Shown here piece after piece: positions 1 to 8,463 of a DNA stretch of 60,032 nucleotides; position 1 is the first letter of the stretch; each line of letters begins with the position of its first letter. The notes below the pieces were generated by a model, which was not told where the DNA came from, ran no database searches, and was given only the letters and a program-made list of their open reading frames with translations. This DNA comes from Mycobacterium sp. 236(2023) (GTDB lineage Bacteria; Actinomycetota; Actinomycetes; Mycobacteriales; Mycobacteriaceae), in NCBI RefSeq assembly GCF_029623955.1, contig NZ_JARSBP010000016.1, forward strand, positions 1 through 60,032, in the 5' to 3' direction. The translations under genes were made by a program, and so were the position numbers.

Positions 1-63
1 ACGTCGGGAACAGGCGTGCCCACCAGTGGACTCATCCTGGCGCCTCTCAGCTAGCCTCTCCGC

Positions 64-666
64 ATGACGCAAGCGACCGCCGCCGACACCCGAGAGGCGA
101 TCATCTCGGCGGCATTCGCCTGCATCCGCACACGCGGCCTCGCCAAGACCACCATCGTCGACATCGCCCGGACAGCTGACGTCTCCCGGAGCACGTTCTA
201 CGAATACTTCCGGGACAAGGAGACGATTGTCGAGGCATGCGCCGAAGCCGCTTCCCAGCGCTTCTACCGCAATATGGCGACTGCCATCGACAGGTATGGC
301 GGCAGCACGCTGGAGGACCGGCTGGTGCGGGCTGCGGTATTCGTCGCCCAGGCCCGTCGCGTCGTCGAGCCCGAGGTGTACTTCGATCCCGAAGAAGTGA
401 ACCTGATGCTCACCAAGAACGCGGCCACACTTCTGCGGGAATGCGCCGAGTTCCTCGCCCCCTATGTGGCCGCGGCACGCGTCACGGGTGAGGTCCGCAA
501 TGACCTCGATGTTCCCACTGCGACAGAGTGGTTCGCCCGAATGTTGTTCTCGCTCTTCACCACTCCGTCGCCCTACTTCGATTCACAGGACGACGACTCG
601 GTCGCCGAGTTCGTCAAGCGATACGTCGTAGCCGGCTACGGTGACCGCCGTTCGAAGCGTCGCTGA
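64..666 (+). CDS. TetR/AcrR family transcriptional regulator
   Basis: This 200-residue protein has the TetR layout. An N-terminal helix-turn-helix spans about residues 9-56, with the family signature ending in SRSTFYEYFRDKE, followed by a divergent helical ligand-binding half. Family members are dimeric repressors released by a small ligand. The ATG follows a poor Shine-Dalgarno region. It lies about 630 bases upstream of the seven-gene catabolic operon on the same strand, so it may regulate that operon or a gene outside the window. A LysR gene at the other end of the operon is an equally good candidate regulator. The effector cannot be predicted from sequence. Confidence 0.9.
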   Translation: MTQATAADTREAIISAAFACIRTRGLAKTTIVDIARTADVSRSTFYEYFRDKETIVEACAEAASQRFYRNMATAIDRYGGSTLEDRLVRAAVFVAQARRVVEPEVYFDPEEVNLMLTKNAATLLRECAEFLAPYVAAARVTGEVRNDLDVPTATEWFARMLFSLFTTPSPYFDSQDDDSVAEFVKRYVVAGYGDRRSKRR

Positions 667-1293
667 CCGCTCGCGTATTACGACTAGGACTCGCACCCGG
701 GCATCAGCGACATTGACTTTAGTCTCGGTGACGGTCGCGCGCGGTGTATAAAAATTGGCGGCACCGCGGCGGGCCGTCAAACCGGCGAGACTCTTCGGAC
801 CTGAAAGCGCCGTTCTTTAGGCGCGATCTCGCGGCCGACAGCGGTTCACCCGGGGAACAGAACAACGCGCCTCAGGCGCGCGAGTTCCTCAATCGCCAGC
901 ATGACCAGCATCGTAACGGTCTTCGGACCCCCGGGCGATACCCGCGGGGAAGATGAACCGAAATGCATTGTGCGGCAATGTAAGAGCAAAGTTGTCGACG
1001 CACCGTCTTTCTACCGGTGACGGTGGCGCCTGAATCCCGCACATCGCATGACAGCGGTCCACGCCGCCGATTGTTAAGCAGAACTATCGCCCGGGGATAG
1101 AGTTTGACGCATTTACGTACCAGTTGACCGCTGGAATCATTGCGTTCACGGAGGAAAGAGAAGCGCACCGCTTCACTTCAATGTAACACGCGAAACATGC
1201 CTGCAACCTGCTCGGTGACAGAGCTAACAGCCCTGTCGTCGCTTTGTCGCGTACCACGCGTGGGGACGTCGCAGGCACAACTTGAGGAGCGTA
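667..1293 (+). other. Non-coding stretch upstream of catabolic operon
   Basis: No convincing gene was found here. Short open frames on both strands lack ribosome-binding sites and have the arginine/serine-rich composition of non-coding high-GC DNA. An exact 7-bp inverted repeat, CGCGGTG (740-746) and CACCGCG (762-768), brackets an AT-rich core containing TATAAAA, which is a plausible regulator or promoter site. The operon ribosome-binding site GAGGAG is at 1284-1289. Confidence 0.5.
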
Positions 1294-2181
1294 ATGAATT
1301 CGCACACCATCGGTTTCATCGGCGTCGGCAATATGGGCTCGCGGATGGCATCGCGCCTGATCGGCGCCGGTCACCGCGTCACGGTGTATGACCCGAATGC
1401 TGACGCGGTCGCATCCCTGGTGGCGCAGGGGGCCTCCGCGGCAACAGATCCCGCCGGCGCGGCTCGTGGCGCCAACTATGTGCTTCTGAGCCTGCCCACT
1501 CCAATGATTCTGCGTGCCGCCATCTTTGGCCCGGGTGGCGTCGTCGCTGCGGCACCGTCGGGTGCCGTCGTCATCGACTTCAGCACCGTCGATCCCTCCA
1601 CCGCCCGCGAGGTGGCTCAGCGACTCGCAGACAGCGCGATCAAGTTCATCGACGCGCCAGTCAGCGGAGGAGTTGGCGGCGCGGAAACGGGCAATCTCGT
1701 GGTGATGGCCGGCGGCGATGCGTCGGTCCTCGAGGAGGCCCGGCCGGTGCTGGAGGTCCTGGCTGCCCGGATCGTAGCGTGCGGCGCTGTGGGCACCGGC
1801 CAGCTCACCAAGCTCAGCCACAATCTCCTGACGGCGATCAACACCGTCGCCCTGGGTGAAGTGCTCACTGCCTCGGTGAAGGCCGGAGCCGACTTGGGGA
1901 TCCTCACCGAAGTGTTGACCGCGGGTCTGGCCGGCAGCAAGATGCTCGACTACCTACCCAAGACCCTGTTCACCGACGAGCGGCCGGCCAACTTCGCAAT
2001 TGACTTGATGAACAAGGACATCGGGCTTGCACTCGATGAATTCGCCTCTGCACCAATGCTTCTGGGGCAACTGACCCGCCAGGTGTACAACACCGCCGCC
2101 GCAGAGGGTCTCGGCCGCAAAGACTCCACCAGCGTGTCCGAAGTGTACGAACGCCTCCACTGCCTGCGCTTGACGCTCTGA
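1294..2181 (+). CDS. NAD(P)-dependent beta-hydroxyacid dehydrogenase (3-hydroxyisobutyrate dehydrogenase family)
   Basis: This 295-residue enzyme belongs to the HIBADH/tartronate-semialdehyde reductase family. The N-terminal Rossmann fold begins with GVGNMG (G10-x-G12-x-x-G15). The substrate-binding DAPVSGG signature follows, and the catalytic lysine is K173 in the TKLSHN segment. Such enzymes interconvert a 3-hydroxyacid and its semialdehyde. The start is the ATG at 1294, which has GAGGAG five bases upstream; an in-frame TTG at 1282 overlaps that site and is unlikely. It is the first gene of the operon and precedes an aldehyde dehydrogenase, suggesting sequential alcohol-to-semialdehyde-to-acid oxidation. 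The exact substrate is unknown. It is distinct from the glyoxylate-pathway reductase at 56451-57335. Confidence 0.88.
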   Translation: MNSHTIGFIGVGNMGSRMASRLIGAGHRVTVYDPNADAVASLVAQGASAATDPAGAARGANYVLLSLPTPMILRAAIFGPGGVVAAAPSGAVVIDFSTVDPSTAREVAQRLADSAIKFIDAPVSGGVGGAETGNLVVMAGGDASVLEEARPVLEVLAARIVACGAVGTGQLTKLSHNLLTAINTVALGEVLTASVKAGADLGILTEVLTAGLAGSKMLDYLPKTLFTDERPANFAIDLMNKDIGLALDEFASAPMLLGQLTRQVYNTAAAEGLGRKDSTSVSEVYERLHCLRLTL

Positions 2182-2222
2182 CCCGTCCACCACTTAGCCC
2201 CCTTCGACCATTGGACATCGCC

Positions 2223-3743
2223 ATGACCTCCACCCTCACCACCTTGGACTACGAACTTCCCACCGACGGGTTGACCGGCCTCTTCATCGACGGCGCCTGG
2301 GCGCAGCCCGCCACGGGAGCCACCCTCGTCGTGGAAAATCCCTGCCGGCGTTCACCTGTGGCCACTATTGGCGCCAGCGGCAGCGCAGATGTCGACGCCG
2401 CCGTAGCGGCGGCGCGTCGCGCTTTCTCCACGTGGCGGCTCCTCCCCGCACGCACCCGCGGTAGTGCACTCACCGAGCTGGGCAACCGGGTAAGCGCCCA
2501 CGCCGAGTCCATCGCGCGGCTGTTGGCCGCCGAGACTGGCAACGCCGTGCGCACCCAAAGCCGCGGTGAAGTCGCCGGCGCCGCTGAAGTGCTGCGCTAC
2601 TACGGCGGCGTGGTCTCGGAGATCAAAGGTGAGACCTTGCCGCTGGGCCCCGCCATGTTCAGCTACACGACGCGCGAACCGCTCGGAGTGGTCGGAGCCA
2701 TCATCCCGTGGAATTCGCCGCTGGTACTGGCGGCCGTCAAGATCGGCATGGCGTTGGGAACCGGAAACACCCTCGTGCTCAAGCCCGCTGAGGACGCGCC
2801 GTTGGCGGTGCTGCGGGTCGCCGAACTGGCCGCCGACGTCTTCCCGCCCGGAGTGCTCAACATCGTCACCGGTACTGGCACCGCCGCTGGTGCGCCGCTG
2901 GCCCAGCACTCCGATGTCGCCAAGGTGTCGTTTACCGGCAGCAGCGAGGTCGGACGCTCGATCGGCCACGCGGTCGCCGACCGTATCGGTCACGCCACAC
3001 TGGAGCTGGGTGGCAAGAGCCCCTCCATCGTTTTCCCGGATGCTGTGACCGACGAAGCGATCGACGAACTGGTCACCAATCTCGTGGCTGCACTGCGCTT
3101 CGCGCGGCAGGGGCAGTCCTGCACGGCGGGGTCGCGGTTGTTCCTGCACACCGCGGTGTGGAAGACAGTGCTGCCCAGGCTCGTTGCCGCCGTGCAGGAC
3201 TTGACTGTCGGTGACGCCCTCGACGAAGCCTCTGACGTCGGAGCGGTAATCAACGCGGAGCGCTACCAGGAGATTCGAGCCTTCTTGGTGGAAGCGCACC
3301 TCAACGGCGCCACGTTCGAAACCGGCACCGTCCCCTCTGAGGTCGCAACAGACGAAGGCCTGTACCCACAGCCCGTGGTGATCACCGGTGTCGACAACAC
3401 GTGGCGAATCAGCCGGGAAGAAGTGTTCGGCCCAGTGCTGGTCGTCATCCCTTGGACCGACGAAGACGAGGTCATCGAGATGGCCAACGACACCCCTTAC
3501 GGACTGGCTGCGTTCGTATTCACCCGCGACCTCGGCACTGCGCTGCGGGTCACGAGTCGACTCGATGCGGGCTGGATCCAGGTTAACCAGGCCGGCGGTC
3601 AGATCCCCGGAATGTCCTACGGCGGCATGAAGCAAAGCGGCATCGGCAGCGAGTATTCCATCGAAGGCGCCCTGGAGTCCTACACCACCCGAAAGTCGGT
3701 CACCGTCAACATACCGGCGGCCAGCCCCCCAAGCGAGCACTGA
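2223..3743 (+). CDS. NAD(P)-dependent aldehyde dehydrogenase
   Basis: This is a 506-residue member of the aldehyde dehydrogenase superfamily. It shows the proline/asparagine oxyanion region (IIPWNSPL), the Glu motif LELGGKSP (E261) and the nucleophile in GQSCTAG (C300). The Glu-Cys spacing is 39 residues, slightly longer than the common 34. The ATG at 2223 is preferred over an in-frame TTG at 2211. The gene lies 41 bases after the hydroxyacid dehydrogenase. It probably oxidises the semialdehyde made by that enzyme or a semialdehyde from amino-acid breakdown, such as a succinate-semialdehyde-like compound. The substrate is inferred from context only. Confidence 0.9.
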   Translation: MTSTLTTLDYELPTDGLTGLFIDGAWAQPATGATLVVENPCRRSPVATIGASGSADVDAAVAAARRAFSTWRLLPARTRGSALTELGNRVSAHAESIARLLAAETGNAVRTQSRGEVAGAAEVLRYYGGVVSEIKGETLPLGPAMFSYTTREPLGVVGAIIPWNSPLVLAAVKIGMALGTGNTLVLKPAEDAPLAVLRVAELAADVFPPGVLNIVTGTGTAAGAPLAQHSDVAKVSFTGSSEVGRSIGHAVADRIGHATLELGGKSPSIVFPDAVTDEAIDELVTNLVAALRFARQGQSCTAGSRLFLHTAVWKTVLPRLVAAVQDLTVGDALDEASDVGAVINAERYQEIRAFLVEAHLNGATFETGTVPSEVATDEGLYPQPVVITGVDNTWRISREEVFGPVLVVIPWTDEDEVIEMANDTPYGLAAFVFTRDLGTALRVTSRLDAGWIQVNQAGGQIPGMSYGGMKQSGIGSEYSIEGALESYTTRKSVTVNIPAASPPSEH

Positions 3744-3799
3744 ACCATGCGCCACCACAACGACTCTCGGCACTCTTCCCACACTCAACAGGATCAGAC

Positions 3800-5125
3800 A
3801 TGACAATGCCAACCATAGACTCCTCCGCCACCCCACCCGCGACACCGACGACGGACACGACAACCTCCGTCCGGGCAGCAGCGAGCAGCTTTCTCGGCAC
3901 GACCGTGGAGTGGTACGACTACTTCATCTACGGCACCGCCGCGGCACTGGTGTTCCCGAAGGTGTTCTTCAACAACCTGCCCGACCACATGGCCACGCTC
4001 GTCTCACTGGCCACCTTCGCGGTCGCCTTCGTGCTACGCCCCATCGGCGGCGCGGTGTTCGGGCACTTCGGCGACAAACTGGGCCGCAAGAAGATGCTTG
4101 TCATCACCCTGCTGGGAATGGGCATCTTCACCGGGCTGATCGGCCTGCTGCCGACCAACGCTCAAATCGGCAGCTGGGCCGCAGTTCTGCTGATCCTCTG
4201 TCGCGTCGTGCAAGGCTTCGCGCTCGGCGGTGAATGGGGCGGTGCGGCCTTGATGAGCGTCGAACACGCCCCCGAAGGCAAACGCGGCTTCTACGGCAGC
4301 ACGATGCAGGCCGGCGTGCCCGCTGGCCTCCTTGCCTCGGCTGGCGTGTTTGGACTGGTCTCGATGCTGCCCGACGAGGACTTCTATGCCTGGGGCTGGC
4401 GCATCCCGTTCCTCATCGCCTTTGTGCTGATGGCGATCGGGCTCTACATTCGGCTCGCCGTCGAAGAACCACCCGCGTTCCAGAAGGTCGAGCAGACCGG
4501 AACCAAAGTCGAAAAGCCCATCGTTGAGCTTTTCCGGCACGACACCAAAAAGGTTGTCCTGCTGTCCCTTCTGCAGAGCGCGGCCAACGTGGGTTACTTC
4601 CTGATCACCGTCTACAGCCTCACCTACGTCACCCAGACACTCGACATGCCGCGAACAGTGGCCACCACAGGTCTCATGATTGGTGCCGCCGTGGACCTGG
4701 TGATGCAGCTGGTCTTCGGCAAGCTCTCGGACAAGTTCGGCCGATTCAAGGTCTACGGCTTCGGCATCCTGTTCCTGGGTCTCTACGCCTTCCCCTTCTA
4801 TCTGCTGCTCGATTCCCGCAACGAATGGCTGGTCATCCTGGCCTTCACCCTGGGCCTGGGCATCGGCCACGCGTCCACCGGATCCCTGCACGGCGTCATC
4901 TATGCCGAGCAGTTCCCCACCCGGTACCGCTACACGGGTTCCTCCATCGCCTACCAGACCGCCGGCATCATCTCCAGTGCACCGACCCCGATCGTCGCCG
5001 CCGCACTGGTATCGACATTCAACAATTCAGACCTGGTCGCCTGGTATGTCATCGGCGCAGCGGTCATCTCGATGATCGCCGTTCTGATGCTCAAGGAGAC
5101 CTACAAGGACCCCATCGATGTCTAG
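3800..5125 (+). CDS. MFS transporter, metabolite:H+ symporter (MHS) type
   Basis: This 441-residue integral membrane protein has about 12 hydrophobic segments. The MHS hallmarks are present: an N-terminal WYDYFIYG motif, the loop 2-3 motif GDKLGRKK, a GGEWGGA segment, and a second GKLSDKFGR loop in the C-terminal half. MHS proteins import organic acids, betaines or amino-acid-like compounds with protons. It lies 56 bases after the aldehyde dehydrogenase and its last codons overlap the next gene by 8 bases. It is therefore very likely the uptake system for the operon's substrate. Substrate identity is not readable from the sequence. Confidence 0.9.
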   Translation: MTMPTIDSSATPPATPTTDTTTSVRAAASSFLGTTVEWYDYFIYGTAAALVFPKVFFNNLPDHMATLVSLATFAVAFVLRPIGGAVFGHFGDKLGRKKMLVITLLGMGIFTGLIGLLPTNAQIGSWAAVLLILCRVVQGFALGGEWGGAALMSVEHAPEGKRGFYGSTMQAGVPAGLLASAGVFGLVSMLPDEDFYAWGWRIPFLIAFVLMAIGLYIRLAVEEPPAFQKVEQTGTKVEKPIVELFRHDTKKVVLLSLLQSAANVGYFLITVYSLTYVTQTLDMPRTVATTGLMIGAAVDLVMQLVFGKLSDKFGRFKVYGFGILFLGLYAFPFYLLLDSRNEWLVILAFTLGLGIGHASTGSLHGVIYAEQFPTRYRYTGSSIAYQTAGIISSAPTPIVAAALVSTFNNSDLVAWYVIGAAVISMIAVLMLKETYKDPIDV

Positions 5126-6125
5126 CTGCGCTGCCGCGGCCACCACCGGGGCGACCACACTTGCCGCGGTGGTGGGAGAGCGCCTCGATCGGGCCATGAC
5201 CCTCGAGCTCCGGCCCATGACCGGCGGCCTCCCCGCAGGCATCGTGGTCCCGATCTATGACATCTGCCGAACCCTCCAGCCGCTCCCGCTGTCCACGGCG
5301 GCAGCCACGCTGCTCATCGAACGGCTCACGCCGACCGACACGGTGTGGATCGTCACCGGCGCCGGCATCGGACCCGCCCTGCCCCACGGCGAAACCGACG
5401 GCCCTCCAGGGGCGGCCGCGCTCGGACGCGCGATCCGCCTCGCCCTGGGCGCCCGTGCGGTCCTGGTCACCGAACCGGCCCACGCGCCAGCGGTGCTGGC
5501 CTGCGCCGAGATCGCCGGCCACGACCTCGACCATCTGATCATCCCCAGCGGCGCGGACACCCCCGAGTCGCTCGACCAACTGTTGAGCGACGGCGCACCG
5601 GCGGTGCTGATCTTCGTCGAACGCGACGGCGCCAACCGGGAAGGCCGCTATCACGGAGTCCGCGGCAACACCCGCCCCGACGGCAGCGTGGTGGCACTGG
5701 ATCGGCTGGCAGGCCTGGCCCAGGCTCGCGGTATCGCCACCATCGGCATCGGTGACGGCGGCAACGAGGTCGGCTTCGGCGCCGTGCGGGACCAGATCGC
5801 CGCGCTGCTCCCCCGCCTCGGCGCCTCCGATGGCGGGTGGCCCTCCGGACGAGTGACCGCGCACAGCACCGACGTCGTGGTCAGCGCCTCCGTGTCCAAC
5901 TGGGGCGCCTACGCGGTGTGCGCCGCGCTGGCCGCCCTCACCGGATGCCGGGATGCCTGCTGGGCGCCGGACTTGGAGCGCCGCGCCGTCGAAGCCGCGG
6001 TCCACGCGGGTGCCTACGACGGAGCCACCGGCGCGGCCGCACCTGTCGTCGACGGGATCACCCTCGACACCCACGCCGCCGTGGTCGTACTTTTCGCCGC
6101 GATTGCCGACACCGCACTCGGCTAA
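5118..6125 (+). CDS. DUF4392 protein, D-glutamate cyclase-like (copy 1)
   Basis: This 335-residue protein resembles the DUF4392 family, which corresponds to the C-terminal half of mammalian D-glutamate cyclase (DGLUCY). Visible family-type motifs are a TGAGIG turn, HGETDGPPGA, a mid-protein FVERDG...YHGVRG segment, and IGIGDGGNEVGFG near residues 210-225. The N-terminal DUF1445 partner domain of DGLUCY is absent. The ATG overlaps the end of the transporter gene, so translation is probably coupled. A second, diverged copy lies at 7461-8444, and a PLP enzyme sits between them. Cyclisation of D-glutamate or a related lyase/cyclase activity is inferred from the family; the true substrate is unknown. 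Confidence 0.72.
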   Translation: MSSCAAAATTGATTLAAVVGERLDRAMTLELRPMTGGLPAGIVVPIYDICRTLQPLPLSTAAATLLIERLTPTDTVWIVTGAGIGPALPHGETDGPPGAAALGRAIRLALGARAVLVTEPAHAPAVLACAEIAGHDLDHLIIPSGADTPESLDQLLSDGAPAVLIFVERDGANREGRYHGVRGNTRPDGSVVALDRLAGLAQARGIATIGIGDGGNEVGFGAVRDQIAALLPRLGASDGGWPSGRVTAHSTDVVVSASVSNWGAYAVCAALAALTGCRDACWAPDLERRAVEAAVHAGAYDGATGAAAPVVDGITLDTHAAVVVLFAAIADTALG

Positions 6126-6177
6126 CGCGCCGCAACATACCAGCTTGCCTCACCCCACCATCGTCACGGAGATCCCC

Positions 6178-7464
6178 ATGAGCAGCGACACTTTCGGCAA
6201 CCCCATCGATCCAGTCGCCGGGTTCGCCCGCGGATCCATCATCACCTCCAGCACCGAGGAAGCGCTGCGGCTGCGCAACGCCCAGCACATCGCTGCCCAC
6301 CGGGTACGCAGCCTGGGGGCCGAATCCATCGGCGTATTCACCGGCAACCAGCGCGACTATCCGATCGAGGCCACCGACATCGCCACCCTCTGCGAGGAAT
6401 GGGTCGGCCCCGGCCTGTTCGCCGACGATCTGCGCACCGTGGTACTCGAGCACCTCGGCGGTGCCACCGATCATCAGGTCGCGATCTTCAACCGCACCAG
6501 TGCGGGCATCATCGCCGCGATCGTCGCGCTGGCCCCCGCCGGCACCGTCCTGTCGGTCGTCCCCCAGGGCGGCCGGTCCCACGCCTCGGTGGTCCACGGC
6601 AGCCGCCTGGCCGCGGCAACCCTGATCGAAGCGGCGATCGACACTGACTGGACCTCCCACATCGCCCGCACCACACCGCAACTGGTGGTGATCACCACCG
6701 TCACCAGCAGCCTGGAACGCATGGATGACGACGACATCGCCGATGTCGTTGACGCCGCCCGCACGGCCGGATCGATCACCCTCCTCGACGAAGCCTATGG
6801 CGCGCGCCTGCGGACCGCGCTACACGGCGGGGCGCTGTCATTGCACCTCGGCGCCCACCTGAGCATCACCAACTGCGACAAAGCCGGCCTGGCCGGACCC
6901 CGCGCCGGCGCACTCGCCGGCAGCGCCCACCTGGTCGCCAAAGTTGCCGCCACTGGTGCCAGTTTCGGAATGGAAGCTCGCGCCCCCATCGCCGCTGGCG
7001 CGTTGCGCTCCTTCCAGCGCTACACCCCCGAACTGCTGCGCGACGAGGCGCGCAGCGGCCACCAGCTCAGCGCCGCACTCACCGGCGCATATCCCGCCGG
7101 AGTCGTCAGGGAAAGCGACCTCGGACCGATGATCCACGAAGACGATGTGCTCCGAGAACTGTTGCGGATGAGCGGATCTGACGACGCGCCCGGCTGCACC
7201 CGCGCACCGGTCGTCGTACCGTGCGAAGCCACCTCAGCACTAGGGGCGCTGCTGCTGCGCGATCACGGCATCCTCACGACCAACACCCACGGCCAGCCCG
7301 GAGCCCGGGTGTCACTGCGGCTGAAACCGACCGTCGACGCCATCGACCGCATCGGCGGAATCGGCGCCGTCGTCGCCGCCGTCGCCGCCGCGACCAAAGA
7401 ACTGGCCACCCTCATCGACGACCGCGACGCGATCGCCGCCCTGATTCTGGGAGACGCAGCATGA
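6178..7464 (+). CDS. PLP-dependent fold-type I enzyme (SelA/aminotransferase-like)
   Basis: This 428-residue protein looks like a fold-type I pyridoxal-phosphate enzyme of the SelA / cysteine-desulfurase-like branch. The likely cofactor lysine is K235 in NCDKAGLAGPRAG, preceded by a DEAYGAR segment that would contact the cofactor, with an ATSALGAL and small-domain region after it. The ATG at 6178 has a weak ribosome-binding site. The reading frame is open much further upstream, but that part is a shadow of the preceding gene. Its TGA overlaps the next ATG (ATGA). Nested between two cyclase-like genes and followed by glutamate dehydrogenase, it could act as an ammonia-lyase, racemase or aminotransferase on the imported amino acid. 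Which one cannot be told from sequence. Confidence 0.75.
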   Translation: MSSDTFGNPIDPVAGFARGSIITSSTEEALRLRNAQHIAAHRVRSLGAESIGVFTGNQRDYPIEATDIATLCEEWVGPGLFADDLRTVVLEHLGGATDHQVAIFNRTSAGIIAAIVALAPAGTVLSVVPQGGRSHASVVHGSRLAAATLIEAAIDTDWTSHIARTTPQLVVITTVTSSLERMDDDDIADVVDAARTAGSITLLDEAYGARLRTALHGGALSLHLGAHLSITNCDKAGLAGPRAGALAGSAHLVAKVAATGASFGMEARAPIAAGALRSFQRYTPELLRDEARSGHQLSAALTGAYPAGVVRESDLGPMIHEDDVLRELLRMSGSDDAPGCTRAPVVVPCEATSALGALLLRDHGILTTNTHGQPGARVSLRLKPTVDAIDRIGGIGAVVAAVAAATKELATLIDDRDAIAALILGDAA

Positions 7465-8444
7465 CCGACACACTCACCACCCTCGACGACCGTCTGGACA
7501 ACCTCGTCACCCTCGACCTCGGAGGCCGCGGAGTTGAACACCTTTTCACCGCCGCCCGCGCACGGCAAGGCACCTCGCTGGTGGGTGCCGCCGCGGATGC
7601 CCTGGCCGCGGTGCCCGACGGCGCCACCGTGGTGATCACCACCGGATCGGTGTCGCGGGCCTGGATCTCGCCCACCGTCGGCGAAAACGACGGCCCTGCA
7701 GGGGCTGCCGTCATCGCCCGCGCCCTCGCTCTCGCCAAGAACGTCACCCCCGTCATCGTCGCTGAAGAGACTCTGCTGGCCGGTCTGGCCGCCATGGCGA
7801 CCAGTGCGGGTCTGTCGGTGCTGCCCTACGAGCAGGCGCGCATCGCCGCGGGCGACGGCTCCCTGGCGGCCGCCTCGGTCATGGGCTTCCCCACCACCGA
7901 CGCAGAGGCCGACACCGCAGCAGCGGATCTGCTCGACTCGTTGGCTCCCGCGTTGCTGTTCTCCACCGAGCGGGTGGGGCGCGCCGTCGACGGCGTTTAC
8001 TACAGCATGCGCGCCGTCGACTACGGCATGGGCCGCGCCCGAATCGACCGACTCTTCGACGAAGCTCGCCGCCGCGGCTTCCCAACCGTCGCCGTCGGCG
8101 ACGGCGGAAACGAGATCGGGATGGGCGCCATCAGCGACGCCGTGCACGCCCACGTCACACACGGAGCCACCATTGCCGCAGTCACCAGTGCCGATGTCCT
8201 CGTCACCGCGGCCTGCTCCAACTGGGGATGCTACGGAATTGCCGCGGCGCTGGCCGCCCGCCTCGGGGACCCACGCCTGGTCCACACCGCCGCCGCCGAA
8301 GCCGCGCTGCTGCAACGTGGCACCGACCTCGGCATGATCAATTCGGTTGCCGGCGTAATCGATTCCCACGTCGACGGTATCCCCGCCCCCACTCACCTCG
8401 CGCTGGCCGAACTCGTTCACGCCGTCGTACGCAACCACCTCTGA
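7461..8444 (+). CDS. DUF4392 protein, D-glutamate cyclase-like (copy 2)
   Basis: This is a 327-residue second member of the DUF4392/D-glutamate-cyclase C-terminal family. It keeps TTGSVSR, GENDGPAGA, FSTERVG...YYSMRAVD and the strongly conserved VGDGGNEIGMG. It is clearly paralogous to the 5118-6125 protein but diverged throughout, notably with SVSRAW where copy 1 has GIGPAL. The start ATG overlaps the stop of the PLP enzyme gene by four bases. Two dissimilar copies in one operon suggest either a heteromeric enzyme or two successive steps. The function is inferred from family resemblance; no activity is shown by sequence alone. Confidence 0.75.
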   Translation: MTDTLTTLDDRLDNLVTLDLGGRGVEHLFTAARARQGTSLVGAAADALAAVPDGATVVITTGSVSRAWISPTVGENDGPAGAAVIARALALAKNVTPVIVAEETLLAGLAAMATSAGLSVLPYEQARIAAGDGSLAAASVMGFPTTDAEADTAAADLLDSLAPALLFSTERVGRAVDGVYYSMRAVDYGMGRARIDRLFDEARRRGFPTVAVGDGGNEIGMGAISDAVHAHVTHGATIAAVTSADVLVTAACSNWGCYGIAAALAARLGDPRLVHTAAAEAALLQRGTDLGMINSVAGVIDSHVDGIPAPTHLALAELVHAVVRNHL

Positions 8445-8463
8445 CCACCACCAACCACTATCG

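Noticed and set aside
2352..3863. A 503-codon open frame on the minus strand opposite the aldehyde dehydrogenase gene
   Set aside because: It mirrors a well-supported gene, has no ribosome-binding site, and its translation is Gly/Arg/His-rich without motifs. It is a high-GC shadow frame.
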